A DNA stretch of 64,000 bases from Bradyrhizobium mercantei (GTDB taxonomy: Bacteria > Pseudomonadota > Alphaproteobacteria > Rhizobiales > Xanthobacteraceae), in NCBI RefSeq assembly GCF_001982635.1, contig NZ_MKFI01000002.1, positions 371,964-435,963 on the forward strand, in the 5' to 3' direction. The notes under the pieces were generated by a model. It did not search any database. It saw only the letters and a program-made list of their open reading frames with translations, and was not told where the DNA came from. The translations under genes were made by a program, and so were the position numbers. The stretch's first letter is position 1, and every line of letters starts with the position of its first letter. Positions 7,803 to 17,144 of this stretch are shown here, piece after piece.

Positions 7803-8831
7803 CTACTTCTTGGCTGCCGCCGCGTCCGGCTTCTTTTCCGACGCGTCCTGCGCCTCACCCCGCGTGGTGTGAACGCCGAGATAGATCAGGATCGGCGCGG
7901 CGATGAAGATCGACGTGTAGGTGCCGACCAGCACGACGCCGAACATCATCACGGCGGTGAAGCTGTGGATCGCCTGGCCGCCGAACAGCAGCAGCGCGAG
8001 CAACGCCAGCGTCACCGTGACGTGGGTGATGATCGAGCGCGACAGCGTCGAGTTGATCGATTCGTTGAGGAGCTGCGGCATCGGCATCTTCTTGTAGCGT
8101 CGCAACATCTCGCGGATGCGGTCGTAGATGACGACGGTGTCGTTGAGCGAGTAGCCGAGAATGGTCAGCAGCGCCGCGATGCTGGTGAGGTCGAAATCGA
8201 CCTGGGTGATCGACATGAAGCCGATCGTCAGCACAATGTCGTGGACGTTGGCGATCATGGCGCCGAGCGCGAACTGCCACTCGAACCGGAACCAGAGATA
8301 GATCAGGATGCCGACGATCGCGAGCATCAGGCCGAGCATGCCGAACGCGAGCAGCTCGCCGGAGACGCGCGGCCCGACCACCTCGACGCGGCGGTAGTCG
8401 ACGGAGTCGCCGAGCGCGCCGCGGACCTTGCCCACGGCCTCCTGCTGCGCGGCATCGCCGCCGGGTTGTTCGGCGACGCGGATCAGGACTTCGGCCGGCC
8501 CACCGAATTGCTGCAACTGGACCTCGCCGAGCCCGAGACCGTTCAAGGTCGTGCGCATCGCGGCAATGTCGGCGGAGCCCGACTTGGCCCGGACTTCCAA
8601 TAGCGTACCGCCCTTGAAGTCGATGCCGAAATTCAGGCCGTGGGTGAAGAACAGCGTGATGGCGAGGATCGAAAGCAGCGCGGAGATCGGGAAGCTGATG
8701 CGGCGAAAGCGCGTGAAGTCGAAATGCGTATCGTCGGGCACAATGCGCAGCGACGGCATCAGGCCGAGCGCCGCGACCACGGTCAGGACGGCGATCAGGA
8801 TGCCAAGGCCAATGAGAACGATATGGGTCAC
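7803..8831 (-). CDS. secF: Protein translocase subunit SecF
   Basis: A 342-residue inner-membrane protein of the SecDF complex, which uses the proton gradient to help pull proteins through SecYEG. The SecF signature GIDFKGGTLLEV follows the first membrane helix near residue 75, then a periplasmic domain, then five more helices. The conserved GYSLNDTVVIYDRIRE segment lies in the membrane half. The C-terminal tail is charged and alanine/lysine-rich. It is 10 nt downstream of secD, in the order yajC-secD-secF. Confidence 0.95.
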   Translation of the reverse strand: MTHIVLIGLGILIAVLTVVAALGLMPSLRIVPDDTHFDFTRFRRISFPISALLSILAITLFFTHGLNFGIDFKGGTLLEVRAKSGSADIAAMRTTLNGLGLGEVQLQQFGGPAEVLIRVAEQPGGDAAQQEAVGKVRGALGDSVDYRRVEVVGPRVSGELLAFGMLGLMLAIVGILIYLWFRFEWQFALGAMIANVHDIVLTIGFMSITQVDFDLTSIAALLTILGYSLNDTVVIYDRIREMLRRYKKMPMPQLLNESINSTLSRSIITHVTVTLALLALLLFGGQAIHSFTAVMMFGVVLVGTYTSIFIAAPILIYLGVHTTRGEAQDASEKKPDAAAAKK

Positions 8832-8841
8832 GAGAGGCCTC

Positions 8842-10443
8842 TCAGATCGGCACGGTTTGCGGCCGCTTCCACCGCACCCATGCCGCGACGATCAGGCGCG
8901 TCAGGGTAAAGGCGGTGAACACCGTGGTGATGATGCCGATGCCGAGCGTCACGGCGAAGCCGCGGACCGGGCCGGTGCCGATGTAGAACAGCACGGCGGC
9001 AGCGATGAAGGTGGTGATGTTGGAGTCGAGGATGGTCGCCAGCGCCCGCTTGAACCCGGCGTCGATCGCCGAGATCGCGTTGCGGCCGCCGCGCAGTTCC
9101 TCACGGATGCGCTCGTAGATCAGCACGTTGGAGTCGACCGCGATGCCGACGGTCAGCACGATGCCGGCGATGCCGGGCAAGGTCAGCGTGGCGTTGAGCA
9201 GCGACAGCAGCCCGAAGATCATGGCGACGTTGATGGTCACGGCGATGTTGGCGAACACGCCGAACAGCCGATAGGTGATCAGCATGAACACGATGACCAG
9301 GATCGAGCCGACATAGGCCGCGAGCTCGCCCTTCTCGATCGAGTCCTGTCCGAGGCCGGGACCGACGGTTCGCTCCTCGATCACGGTCAGCGGCGCCGGC
9401 AACGCACCGGCGCGCATCAGGATCGCCAGATCGTTGGCCGACTGCACGGTGAAGCTGCCGGAGATCTGGCCCTGTCCGCCGGTGATCGGCTCACGAATGA
9501 CGGGTGCGGAGATCACCTTGTTGTCGAGCACGATCGCAAACGGCTGGCCGACATTCTCGGCGGTCGCCTGGGCGAATTTACGCGCGCCCGATGTATTGAA
9601 CTTGAAGCTGACGATCGCCTCGCCGGTGCGCTGGTCGAAGCCGGGCTGGGCATCGGAGAGTTCGCCTCCGGACACCAGGACCTGCTTCTTCACGACATAC
9701 GGAACCGGTGGCGGCGACGCACTCATCAGCAGCTCGGAGTCCGGCGGCAAGCGGCCCTGCTGGGCCTGGTCCGGCGACACTGACGTGTCGACCATCCGGA
9801 ATTCCATCTTCGCCGTCTTGCCGAGCAGTTCCTTGAGGCGGGTCGGGTCCTGCAGGCCCGGCACCTGGACCAGGATGCGGTCCGTGCCCTGCCGCTGGAT
9901 CACCGGCTCGACCGTGCCGAGCTCGTTGACGCGCCGTTCGACGATCTGGATCGATTGCTCGATGGTCTGCCGGATGCGCTCGGTGACCGCAGCCTGCGGG
10001 ACCGACAGGCGGATCAGGCCGCCGCCGGCATCCGAAACCTCGAGGCTGCGCTGGCCGCTCGAGCCAAGCAGGCCGCCGAGCGGCTGCGACAGCTCACGGA
10101 GCTTCGACAACGCCGTCGCCAAGTCGCCTTCCTTGGAGATGCGAACTTCCACCGCGTCGTTGCGGACGTTGAGGCCGGTGTAGACGATCTTGGCCTCACG
10201 AAGCACCTTACGGGTGTCGTCGCGGATCTGGTCGAGCTTCTCCTTCTTCACATAGTTGGAGTCGACCTCGAGCAGCAGATACGAGCCGCCCTGCAAGTCG
10301 AGGCCGAGCACGAGGCGCCGCTGCGCCCAGGCCGGCCAGGTCTTCACCTGCGCCTCGGGGAAGAAATTGGGCACGGCGCACAGGCAGACCACCAGCGCTG
10401 TCAGGATGATCCCCAGCGCTCGCCACCGCGTGAAATACAACAT
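8842..10443 (-). CDS. secD: Protein translocase subunit SecD
   Basis: A 533-residue SecD. One N-terminal membrane helix is followed by LGLDLQGGSYLLLEVD, a large periplasmic P1 region, and five C-terminal helices. Membrane-half motifs include VGPGLGQDSIEKG and GIAVDSNVLIYERIREE, whose aspartate is part of the proton pathway in the family. The length is typical of alphaproteobacterial SecD. The start lies about 40 nt after the yajC stop, consistent with one transcript. Confidence 0.95.
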   Translation of the reverse strand: MLYFTRWRALGIILTALVVCLCAVPNFFPEAQVKTWPAWAQRRLVLGLDLQGGSYLLLEVDSNYVKKEKLDQIRDDTRKVLREAKIVYTGLNVRNDAVEVRISKEGDLATALSKLRELSQPLGGLLGSSGQRSLEVSDAGGGLIRLSVPQAAVTERIRQTIEQSIQIVERRVNELGTVEPVIQRQGTDRILVQVPGLQDPTRLKELLGKTAKMEFRMVDTSVSPDQAQQGRLPPDSELLMSASPPPVPYVVKKQVLVSGGELSDAQPGFDQRTGEAIVSFKFNTSGARKFAQATAENVGQPFAIVLDNKVISAPVIREPITGGQGQISGSFTVQSANDLAILMRAGALPAPLTVIEERTVGPGLGQDSIEKGELAAYVGSILVIVFMLITYRLFGVFANIAVTINVAMIFGLLSLLNATLTLPGIAGIVLTVGIAVDSNVLIYERIREELRGGRNAISAIDAGFKRALATILDSNITTFIAAAVLFYIGTGPVRGFAVTLGIGIITTVFTAFTLTRLIVAAWVRWKRPQTVPI

Positions 10444-10484
10444 CGAATTGACCTGTCAGATTCGGCAAAAGGCTTCCGCGGCGA

Positions 10485-10841
10485 TCAGCTCGCGGACGCC
10501 TCGTCCTTGGCGTCGCCCTTCGCCGGCTCACCCTTGGTCCGCACGCCCGAGATCATCTGGCGCATCTGCCGCACGCGCACCCCGTCCGAGATCTCGAACT
10601 CGATCTGGTCGTCGTCGACCACCTTGGTCACCTTGCCGACGAGGCCGCCCGAGGTCACCACAGTGTCGCCGCGGCGGATGTTCTTCACGAGGTCGGCGTG
10701 ATCGCGCACCTTCTTCTGCTGCGGGCGCAGAATCAGGAAGTACATGATGACGAAGATCAGCGCGAATGGCAGCAGCGACATCAACATGCTGTTGGTGTCA
10801 CCACTTGCTCCAGCCTGAGCAAACGCAGGAGTAATCAGCAT
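10485..10841 (-). CDS. yajC: Preprotein translocase accessory subunit YajC
   Basis: A 118-residue single-span membrane protein, MLITPAFAQAGASGDTNSML followed by LLPFALIFVIMYFLILRPQQ. The RPQQKK sequence after the helix and a small beta-rich cytoplasmic domain (RRGDTVVTSGGLVGKVTKV) are the YajC signature. It partners SecDF. The frame continues upstream to 10916 but without family sequence, so the start at 10841 is preferred. First gene of the yajC-secD-secF group. Confidence 0.93.
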   Translation of the reverse strand: MLITPAFAQAGASGDTNSMLMSLLPFALIFVIMYFLILRPQQKKVRDHADLVKNIRRGDTVVTSGGLVGKVTKVVDDDQIEFEISDGVRVRQMRQMISGVRTKGEPAKGDAKDEASAS

Positions 10842-11031
10842 TCGGACGATCCTCGGATAAGACGGGAAAGAACCGGCAGCGCCCTCGGATTCGAGGCGGT
10901 ATGGCGGTCCGGACAAATTCGCGCGGACTATAGCGGCCGCGGTCCCAATTGCAACGTTAACGGACCTTCATTTAGGGCGCTTGCGGGACCGCCGCCAGCC
11001 CGATAAGGCTGCGCCGTCAGGAACTGGACAA

Positions 11032-12027
11032 ATGCCGAAAAAAGCCAAGAAATCCACTGGTAAAACGACCAGTAAAACAAGCAGCAAAACTGCCCCCAAA
11101 GCTGCCGCCAAGCGCGCCGCAAACGCCGCGACAAAACGCCCGGAAACGGCGCTCGATGGTGCGGCCGCCGAGCGGATCGCGAACGCCCTGGAGGCCATTG
11201 CCAGCCGCCTCGCGGACGCCTCCCCGGCTCCCGATCCGGCCGAGACGTTCGGCGCCGCGGACGCCTTCGTCTGGCATCCGGACGGACGCCTCGCCCCGGT
11301 GCCGCGCGTCAGCCGCGTCGAGATCAGCCTGCTCAAGGGCGTCGACCGGATGCGCGATATCCTGATGGAGAATACCGAGCGCTTCGCCGACGGCCTGCCC
11401 GCCAACAACGCGCTGCTCTGGGGCGCCCGCGGCATGGGCAAGTCGTCGCTGGTCAAGGCCACCCATGCCAGCATCAATGTCGACCGCAAGCCGGCCGACC
11501 GGCTCAAGCTGATCGAGATCCACCGCGAGGACATCGAGAGCCTGCCCGGCCTGATGGAGCTGCTGCGCGGCTCCTCCTTCCGCTTCATCGTGTTCTGCGA
11601 CGACCTCTCCTTCGACGGCAACGATGCCTCCTACAAATCGCTGAAGGCGGTGCTGGAAGGCGGCATCGAGGGCCGCCCCGACAACGTCATCCTCTATGCG
11701 ACCTCGAACCGTCGGCATCTGTTGGCGCGCGAGATGATCGAGAACGAACGCTCGACTGCGATCAATCCGGGCGAGGCGGTCGAGGAGAAGGTGTCGCTGT
11801 CGGATCGCTTCGGGCTCTGGCTCGGCTTCCACCGCTGCAGCCAGGACGAATACCTCGCAATGGTGAAAGGCTATTGCGACCACTATGGCATCAAGATCGC
11901 CGACGACGAACTCGAACGCGAGGCGCTCGAATGGTCGACCACCCGCGGCTCGCGGTCGGGCCGCGTCGCCTGGCAGTACACGCAGGAGCTCGCGGGCCGG
12001 CTCGGCGTACGGCTGAGCGGGAAATAA
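11032..12027 (+). CDS. DUF815 AAA+ family ATPase
   Basis: A 331-residue protein with a lysine/alanine-rich, probably disordered tail (residues 1-35), then a DUF815 ATPase. The P-loop is GARGMGKSS (131-139) and Walker B is RFIVFCDDLSF (184-194), preceded by IEIHREDIESL. Also typical is the SNRRHLL sensor segment in the C-terminal half. The start is the ATG at 11032; the upstream in-frame extension has no ATG and is low-complexity. Divergent from yajC with about 190 nt between. DUF815 proteins resemble DnaA/ClpX-like AAA+ enzymes but have no settled function. Confidence 0.85.
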   Translation: MPKKAKKSTGKTTSKTSSKTAPKAAAKRAANAATKRPETALDGAAAERIANALEAIASRLADASPAPDPAETFGAADAFVWHPDGRLAPVPRVSRVEISLLKGVDRMRDILMENTERFADGLPANNALLWGARGMGKSSLVKATHASINVDRKPADRLKLIEIHREDIESLPGLMELLRGSSFRFIVFCDDLSFDGNDASYKSLKAVLEGGIEGRPDNVILYATSNRRHLLAREMIENERSTAINPGEAVEEKVSLSDRFGLWLGFHRCSQDEYLAMVKGYCDHYGIKIADDELEREALEWSTTRGSRSGRVAWQYTQELAGRLGVRLSGK

Positions 12028-12097
12028 TCTCGAATCAGCTTCGAGCAATCTCGCAGGCGCCCTTCTGAATTCGGCTCGGCATGAGTACACTGTGGTC

Positions 12098-12571
12098 ATG
12101 CCGGCCGATCCAAGCGCCACTGCGAGACAATGCGGCGAGTGTACAGCTTGCTGCGACGGCTGGCTGAGAATCCGGATTCGCGATCACGACGTCTATCCCG
12201 GGCATCCGTGCCGGTTCAGTTGCGCGGGCAAATGCACGATCTACGACGAGCGCCCGGTCGACCCTTGCCGGAATTTCGTCTGCGGCTGGCTTGCGCCGAC
12301 GAGCCCGCTACCTGACTGGATGCGTCCGGACAAATCCAATCTCATCTTTCTTCCCGCGAGCTTCACCTGGCGGACGATTGCAGTGGATGTCGCAGTCGCC
12401 GTTGGGGCGCGCCCGAAGGCGAAGGCACGCGCGTGGATCGAGGCCTTCAGCCGGGACGCACGACGCCCCCTCCTGCTCCAATCGGATGGGGAATGGCACG
12501 CACACGGACCACCCGCATTCCTGCGTGACATGGTCGAGCGTCTCGCCGGCGGCCGCGACCCGCTGCGGTAA
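12098..12571 (+). CDS. YkgJ family cysteine cluster protein
   Basis: A 157-residue protein with the CxxCxxCC-type motif near the N-terminus (CGECTACCDG), then HPCRFSCAGKCTIYDERPVDPC and FVCGW. This spacing of eight or more cysteines defines the YkgJ/UPF0153 family, thought to bind zinc or an iron-sulfur cluster; the function is unknown. A GTG two codons upstream (12092) is an alternative start. It follows the DUF815 gene by 70 nt on the same strand. Confidence 0.8.
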   Translation: MPADPSATARQCGECTACCDGWLRIRIRDHDVYPGHPCRFSCAGKCTIYDERPVDPCRNFVCGWLAPTSPLPDWMRPDKSNLIFLPASFTWRTIAVDVAVAVGARPKAKARAWIEAFSRDARRPLLLQSDGEWHAHGPPAFLRDMVERLAGGRDPLR

Positions 12572-12901
12572 TATAAAACCGTAATATTGGCATCCAATAT
12601 GCCAAATATCGCTACTCTTTCCGCGATGCGGTAATAGTACGTCAGCAGACGTGCCTTATTTTTTCACCCAAATTATCTATTTAGATTCAAGCCAATCCGT
12701 TGGACATGCGAATTATTCCGAACTCGGCATGCGACAATTTGATGCAGTGCAATAGTATTATGGTACCATTAATGTCACAGCGCAGCTTTTCTTGACGGTA
12801 CCCGCTTCCGCTACGTGTATTTGGCATTTGGTATACATTAACGTTTCCTCACTTTGCAGCGCTCGGCACCCTGCCGAGGCGATTGGCAAGGGGGGAAACA
12901 G
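12572..12901 (+). promoter_or_regulatory. Porin upstream region with candidate promoter and dyad
   Basis: A 330-nt AT-rich stretch. It holds a perfect dyad ATATTGG-CAT-CCAATAT at 12584-12600, just after the YkgJ gene. A sigma-70-like promoter candidate is TTGACG (12792-12797) with TGTATT (12816-12821), spacing 18, about 80 nt before the porin ATG. The porin ribosome-binding site is the run AAGGGGGG just before 12902. The promoter call is by eye only. Confidence 0.4.
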
Positions 12902-14527
12902 ATGAAGAAGGCACTTCTCGCTGGAACGGCATACACCGCGATCTGCCTCGCGCTCGGGCAGCAGCCGGTGCAGGCAGCAACACTCGATGACGTGATGGCG
13001 CGTCTCGACGCACTCGAGCGCAACAACGCGAAACTCGCCAAGGAGAACGCGCAACTCAGGGATCGCGTGAATCACATCGCTAGCCATCCGGCCGAGCCCG
13101 CTTCGACAGCCTCGCCGCCAAAGGGAAACCCGGTGCAGCACGCCTCTGTCGCGCCTTCCCCGAAGCAGCCGCCGGAGCGTCCCATCGTCAGCATCGGCGG
13201 CGCGCCGCTCTACAGCAAGGCGCCGGGTGGCAACGCCTTCGTCGACAACACGACCGTCACGCTCTACGGCCACGTGGATCTGTCGGGTGACCTCTTCAAC
13301 CCCGGCGTGTTCGATCAAGGCACCAAGACCGGAGTGGCGAGCAACCTCACCTTTTTCGGCATTCACGCGCGCCATGATCTTGAACCGTATGGCTACGCCG
13401 GGTGGGCCGCCGTCGCGCAGTTTGAATCGCTCGTCGAGGCCGCCGCAGTTCCGACCGAACGCGCCGCGTTTGGAACGCGCGACAGCTTCATCGGGATGCA
13501 AACGCCGTGGGGCACCATCAAGGCCGGCAAATCAGATACGCCCTACAAGAAATCCACATCGAAGTTCGATCCGTTCTCGGCGACGCTCGGCGACTACAAC
13601 TCGATCATGGGCAACACCGGCGGCGACCTGCGCGCCGAGTTCGATTGGCGCGCAGCGCATGCGGTCTGGTACGAATCGCCGGTCTGGAACGGCTTCCAGG
13701 CAACCTTGATGGCCTCGCCGGGACAGAACACCTCACGCGACAACAGCGATTTCGCGCTCGGCGACTTCAACTGCCCCGGCACGTCCGCACGCGGCAGCGG
13801 CAGCGGCTTCCCGCTGACGTCGGCGCCGGAAGGCTGCACCGACGGCTCCTACGGCAATCTCTACAGCGCATCACTGACCTACAACCAGGGACCGTTCACG
13901 GCGGTCGCAGCCTACGAGATGCATGAGGGCACCAACCGTACCGGCGACGAGGCCGTCACGCCGCTGAGCAATGGCGGCGTCTTGATCGTGCCGCCGGGGG
14001 CCGTCGGTATTGCAAATGAATGGGCCGCGAAGATCGGTGCCGGCTATCGCTTCGACGACGGCATCGGCAAGCTGCAACTCTACGGCATCTACGAGGTCAT
14101 GCGGCGCGAGAACACCGTGGCCGACTTCAACGAGCGGTCGCGCGACGGTTACTTCATAAGTGCCACTCAGAGTATCGGCGCCTGGGATGTCAGCGGGTCA
14201 TGGGCGCACGCGAACGCCTCACCCGGCTCGCCCGGGACAGGCGTGTTCAACAACTACACCGTCACTCCGGCAGCAGGATCGGCCGACTTTGCCCTCAACA
14301 CGTTGGACAGCAGCGCCGATCAGTATGCAGCGGGCGTCAAGTACCATTTCAGCCCGGTGGTGGCCTGGTATCTCGTCGGCAGTTACCTGCGCAACGGCCC
14401 CGGCGCACATTACTGCCTTGGCGTGAGCGGTCACGGCTATGGCGTATGCGGTCGCGACGCCAACAACAACGTGGTCGCAGGCAACAAGGCAAGCGCCGTC
14501 ACGACCGGCATGACGTTCGACTTCTAG
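12902..14527 (+). CDS. Outer-membrane porin
   Basis: A 541-residue protein. The signal peptide MKKALLAGTAYTAICLALGQ ends at VQAAT. Next comes a coiled-coil segment (about residues 28-55: LDDVMARLDALERNNAKLAK), a proline-rich linker, then the barrel beginning TVTLYGHVDLSGDLF. The barrel shows the classic neisserial/Burkholderia-type porin pattern (SNLTFFGIHARHDLEPYGYA, FIGMQTPWGTIKAGKSDTPY) and ends in a C-terminal Phe (TTGMTFDF) for BAM recognition. The coiled coil before the barrel may trimerise or contact peptidoglycan. Monocistronic, with its own terminator. Substrate preference cannot be read from sequence. Confidence 0.88.
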   Translation: MKKALLAGTAYTAICLALGQQPVQAATLDDVMARLDALERNNAKLAKENAQLRDRVNHIASHPAEPASTASPPKGNPVQHASVAPSPKQPPERPIVSIGGAPLYSKAPGGNAFVDNTTVTLYGHVDLSGDLFNPGVFDQGTKTGVASNLTFFGIHARHDLEPYGYAGWAAVAQFESLVEAAAVPTERAAFGTRDSFIGMQTPWGTIKAGKSDTPYKKSTSKFDPFSATLGDYNSIMGNTGGDLRAEFDWRAAHAVWYESPVWNGFQATLMASPGQNTSRDNSDFALGDFNCPGTSARGSGSGFPLTSAPEGCTDGSYGNLYSASLTYNQGPFTAVAAYEMHEGTNRTGDEAVTPLSNGGVLIVPPGAVGIANEWAAKIGAGYRFDDGIGKLQLYGIYEVMRRENTVADFNERSRDGYFISATQSIGAWDVSGSWAHANASPGSPGTGVFNNYTVTPAAGSADFALNTLDSSADQYAAGVKYHFSPVVAWYLVGSYLRNGPGAHYCLGVSGHGYGVCGRDANNNVVAGNKASAVTTGMTFDF

Positions 14528-14538
14528 ATCAAGCAAAA

Positions 14539-14573
14539 CGGGGGAGGCTTGCGCCTCCCCCGCTGTCTTTGTT
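14539..14573 (+). terminator. Rho-independent terminator after porin
   Basis: A perfect 10-bp stem CGGGGGAGGC / GCCTCCCCCG with a TTGC loop, followed by a T-rich tract (TGTCTTTGTTG). It lies 12 nt past the porin stop. Confidence 0.9.
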
Positions 14574-14612
14574 GTGAGACTTGGAAGTCCCTTGGAAGTC
14601 CGGACGCGTAAC

Positions 14613-16001
14613 TTACGCGCCGTTGAGGAACTGGAGCGGATCGACCGGAGACGATCCCTTGCGAATTTCGAAGTGGAGCTGCGGCGAGCCCGCCTCGCCT
14701 GACTGGCCCGACTTGGCAATCACCTGGCCGCGCTTGATGGTGTCGCCCCGCTTCACCAGGATCTCGCTCGCATGGGCGTAGGCGGTGACGTAGCCGTTGG
14801 AGTGGCGCACCAGCACGAGGTTGCCGTAGCCCTTCAGCTCATTGCCGGAGTAAGCGACGACGCCATCTTCGGCAGCTTTCACCGGCGTGCCTTCAGGGAC
14901 TGCGACGTTGATGCCGTCATTGACCTTGCCGTTGGTCTTCGAGCCGTAGGCGGTGATGACCTTGCCGCGTACCGGCCAGCGGAAGGTCGGCAGCGCACTG
15001 GTGGTCTCGGCCGGCTTGGCCGCTTGTGTCTCCACGACCGCTGCCGGCTGTTCGACACTGGCGGTCGGCTGGACCAACCGGGCACTCTGCTGCGGCAGCG
15101 CGCTGGCGACGACCTTCGGGGCCGCCACGGCCGGCGCCGGAGCAACAGCAGCGACCGGGGCCGCAGCCATAGGCTGCGCAACGGGCGCAGGAGCCGCCAT
15201 CGCGGTCTTGGCGCCGGGCACGACGAGCTTCATGCCGAGGCTCAAACGAGCCGACTGGTCGAGATTGTTGGCGCGGGCGAGCTCGGCCACCGGGATATGG
15301 TGCTGGCGCGCGATGCTGTGCAGCGTGTCACCGCGATTGACGTAGTGGACGCCGGCAGGCGCTGCGGCCGCCACGGCGACAGGCCGCGCGGCCGGGGCGG
15401 CCATCGCAGGCGCCGCGGCAACGGCCCCCGGACGCGGAATGATCAGCTGCTGGCCCGGCGACAGCGCGCGCGGTCCCTTGTAGCCGTTGGCGCGCAGGAT
15501 CTCGGCGGTCGACACGTTGTAGCGGCGCGCCAGTACTTCCAGCGTGTCGCTGGTGCCGACGATGATCGTGGTGCCGGCGTGCCCGGCATGGGCCGCTGCG
15601 ACCGAATGCGGAACACTGCCGGTGGCTTCGATCTGCGGGCGCGCGGGCGGCGGCGTGTAGGACGACATCCCGCGCCCGCCGCCGGAGACGCCGGCGTTCG
15701 CATTGGCGACCGGATAGGACTGCGGCGCTGCGGCGACCGGCGGCGGCAACGGCTGCGACTGATACTGCGAATACTGCGGCTGCGTTCGCGGCCGCGCGTA
15801 TTGCGGCAGCTCGCGCGGCTGCGGCGCCTGCACGGTGCCGGTCGGCTGCGGATCAAACGCAAACGGATTTTGCGAGTAGGAGTTTTGCGAGAAGCGCGAC
15901 GACATATCGGCGCTGCAACCGGCAAAAGCCATGGACATCAGCGTCAGCACCGCAACCTGCGGTACGCGACGCGAGCGAAGCAACTCAACAACCCCAGACA
16001 T
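14613..16001 (-). CDS. nlpD: NlpD-like LysM/LytM lipoprotein (degenerate M23 domain)
   Basis: A 462-residue envelope protein. Lipobox FAGC at 26-29 predicts a lipoprotein. Two LysM peptidoglycan-binding domains lie at about 144-190 (TLEVLARRYNVSTAEIL) and 218-262 (DTLHSIARQHHIPVAEL), separated by Ala/Pro linkers. The C-terminal LytM/M23 domain spans about 340-455. The zinc-binding HxxxD of active M23 enzymes reads N361-D-G-I-N365, and the HxH motif reads Q441-L-H443, so two to three ligands are missing. This matches the NlpD/EnvC-type amidase activators rather than a hydrolase. The surE-pcm-nlpD neighbourhood supports the name. Likely role: activating AmiC-type amidases at division. Confidence 0.88.
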   Translation of the reverse strand: MSGVVELLRSRRVPQVAVLTLMSMAFAGCSADMSSRFSQNSYSQNPFAFDPQPTGTVQAPQPRELPQYARPRTQPQYSQYQSQPLPPPVAAAPQSYPVANANAGVSGGGRGMSSYTPPPARPQIEATGSVPHSVAAAHAGHAGTTIIVGTSDTLEVLARRYNVSTAEILRANGYKGPRALSPGQQLIIPRPGAVAAAPAMAAPAARPVAVAAAAPAGVHYVNRGDTLHSIARQHHIPVAELARANNLDQSARLSLGMKLVVPGAKTAMAAPAPVAQPMAAAPVAAVAPAPAVAAPKVVASALPQQSARLVQPTASVEQPAAVVETQAAKPAETTSALPTFRWPVRGKVITAYGSKTNGKVNDGINVAVPEGTPVKAAEDGVVAYSGNELKGYGNLVLVRHSNGYVTAYAHASEILVKRGDTIKRGQVIAKSGQSGEAGSPQLHFEIRKGSSPVDPLQFLNGA

Positions 16002-16111
16002 GGTTACTCACTCGTACGCAACAAAAGACTGTTTTGAGTAAACACGTACCGAGTAAATAACCGCTTAACCCTGGGAATAAGGCGTTGGCGCCAAGCAGCA
16101 AATCGCCGAAT

Positions 16112-16768
16112 TTACAATTCGCGCGCGATTCCCGGCAGCGCCGGCACGAAGCGGACGTCGACCAATTCCTTGCGGTCGAAACCGTTCTCCGTCCGTACCA
16201 TGCGGATCAGGGTCTGGGTGCCCTGGTGCGGTCCGACCGGGGCGATCAGGACGCCATCAGGCTCGAGCCGCTCCAGCAGCTTCTCCGGGATCTGCTCCAT
16301 CGCCGCGGTGACGATGATGCGGTCAAAATCGCCCGCGCCCGGTGGGATATCGAAGCCGTCTCCGAGCAGCACCTCGACGTTGTAATAGCCCAACTTCTCG
16401 AGGCGCTTGCGGGCGCCGTCGGCCAGCGTCCGGTAACGCTCGATGGTCAGGACCTGCTTGCACAGGCGGGACAGCACGGCGGCCTGGTAACCCGAGCCGG
16501 TGCCGATCTCGAGCACGCGGTGATCCCTTTGCAAATGCAGCTGCTCGGTCATGTAGGCCACCACGAAGGGCTGGCTGATGGTCTGTCCGCAGGCGATCGC
16601 GAGCGCACTGTCGCGATAGGCGTAGTTGCGATCGCGGGGATCGACGAACAGCTCGCGCGGCACCTCCTCCATGGTGCGCAACACCGCCTGATCGCTCACC
16701 CCTCGCCGCCGCAGGGTGAGCTGAAACATCATCTTCTCGGTCGGATCGGGCTTCAGGGCCATGTTCAT
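16112..16768 (-). CDS. pcm: Protein-L-isoaspartate O-methyltransferase
   Basis: About 218 residues. It methylates L-isoaspartyl residues in aged proteins using S-adenosylmethionine, starting their repair. Visible motifs: [13 protein letters not shown] (substrate region), [16 protein letters not shown] (SAM-binding motif I), VLLGDGF and DRIIVTAA, and a C-terminal [10 protein letters not shown]. The start is set at 16768, five bases after an AGAGA ribosome-binding site; the ATG two codons further on is equally possible. The frame is open to 16918, but that part is not family-like. Between surE and nlpD in the usual proteobacterial order, though a response regulator gene is inserted between pcm and surE. 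Confidence 0.92.
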   Translation of the reverse strand: MNMALKPDPTEKMMFQLTLRRRGVSDQAVLRTMEEVPRELFVDPRDRNYAYRDSALAIACGQTISQPFVVAYMTEQLHLQRDHRVLEIGTGSGYQAAVLSRLCKQVLTIERYRTLADGARKRLEKLGYYNVEVLLGDGFDIPPGAGDFDRIIVTAAMEQIPEKLLERLEPDGVLIAPVGPHQGTQTLIRMVRTENGFDRKELVDVRFVPALPGIAREL

Positions 16769-17144
16769 CAGCGTCTCTGGGCAGCAGCGCGGAATCTTGC
16801 TCCAGCTTGATGCCATTGAAATCCGAAATACCGCGTTAAGGAAAAATTTCCCGTCGCGTTTGTTCCCGGCCAGGAACCATAGCCGGATTTCACCTTGGCG
16901 CCGGCCCGGCCGCTCCACATATAACCAGTCATGACCCGCGGTCAGTGCCTGGGCGGTGCGAACCGGGGCTCTCGCCGAGCCGCCACCGATGGTTGGCTGC
17001 TGAGCGAATCTTGCCCAACATGTCAGTCAAGGCGATCCCGGCGAACGCTGTTGCGCGCTGGAAAGGGACGAATTCCCAAACGTTTGCATTGCGCCTCGAA
17101 GTGTTATTTGCGAGCCTTATTCAGGGACGGGCAAGGATTCCATC

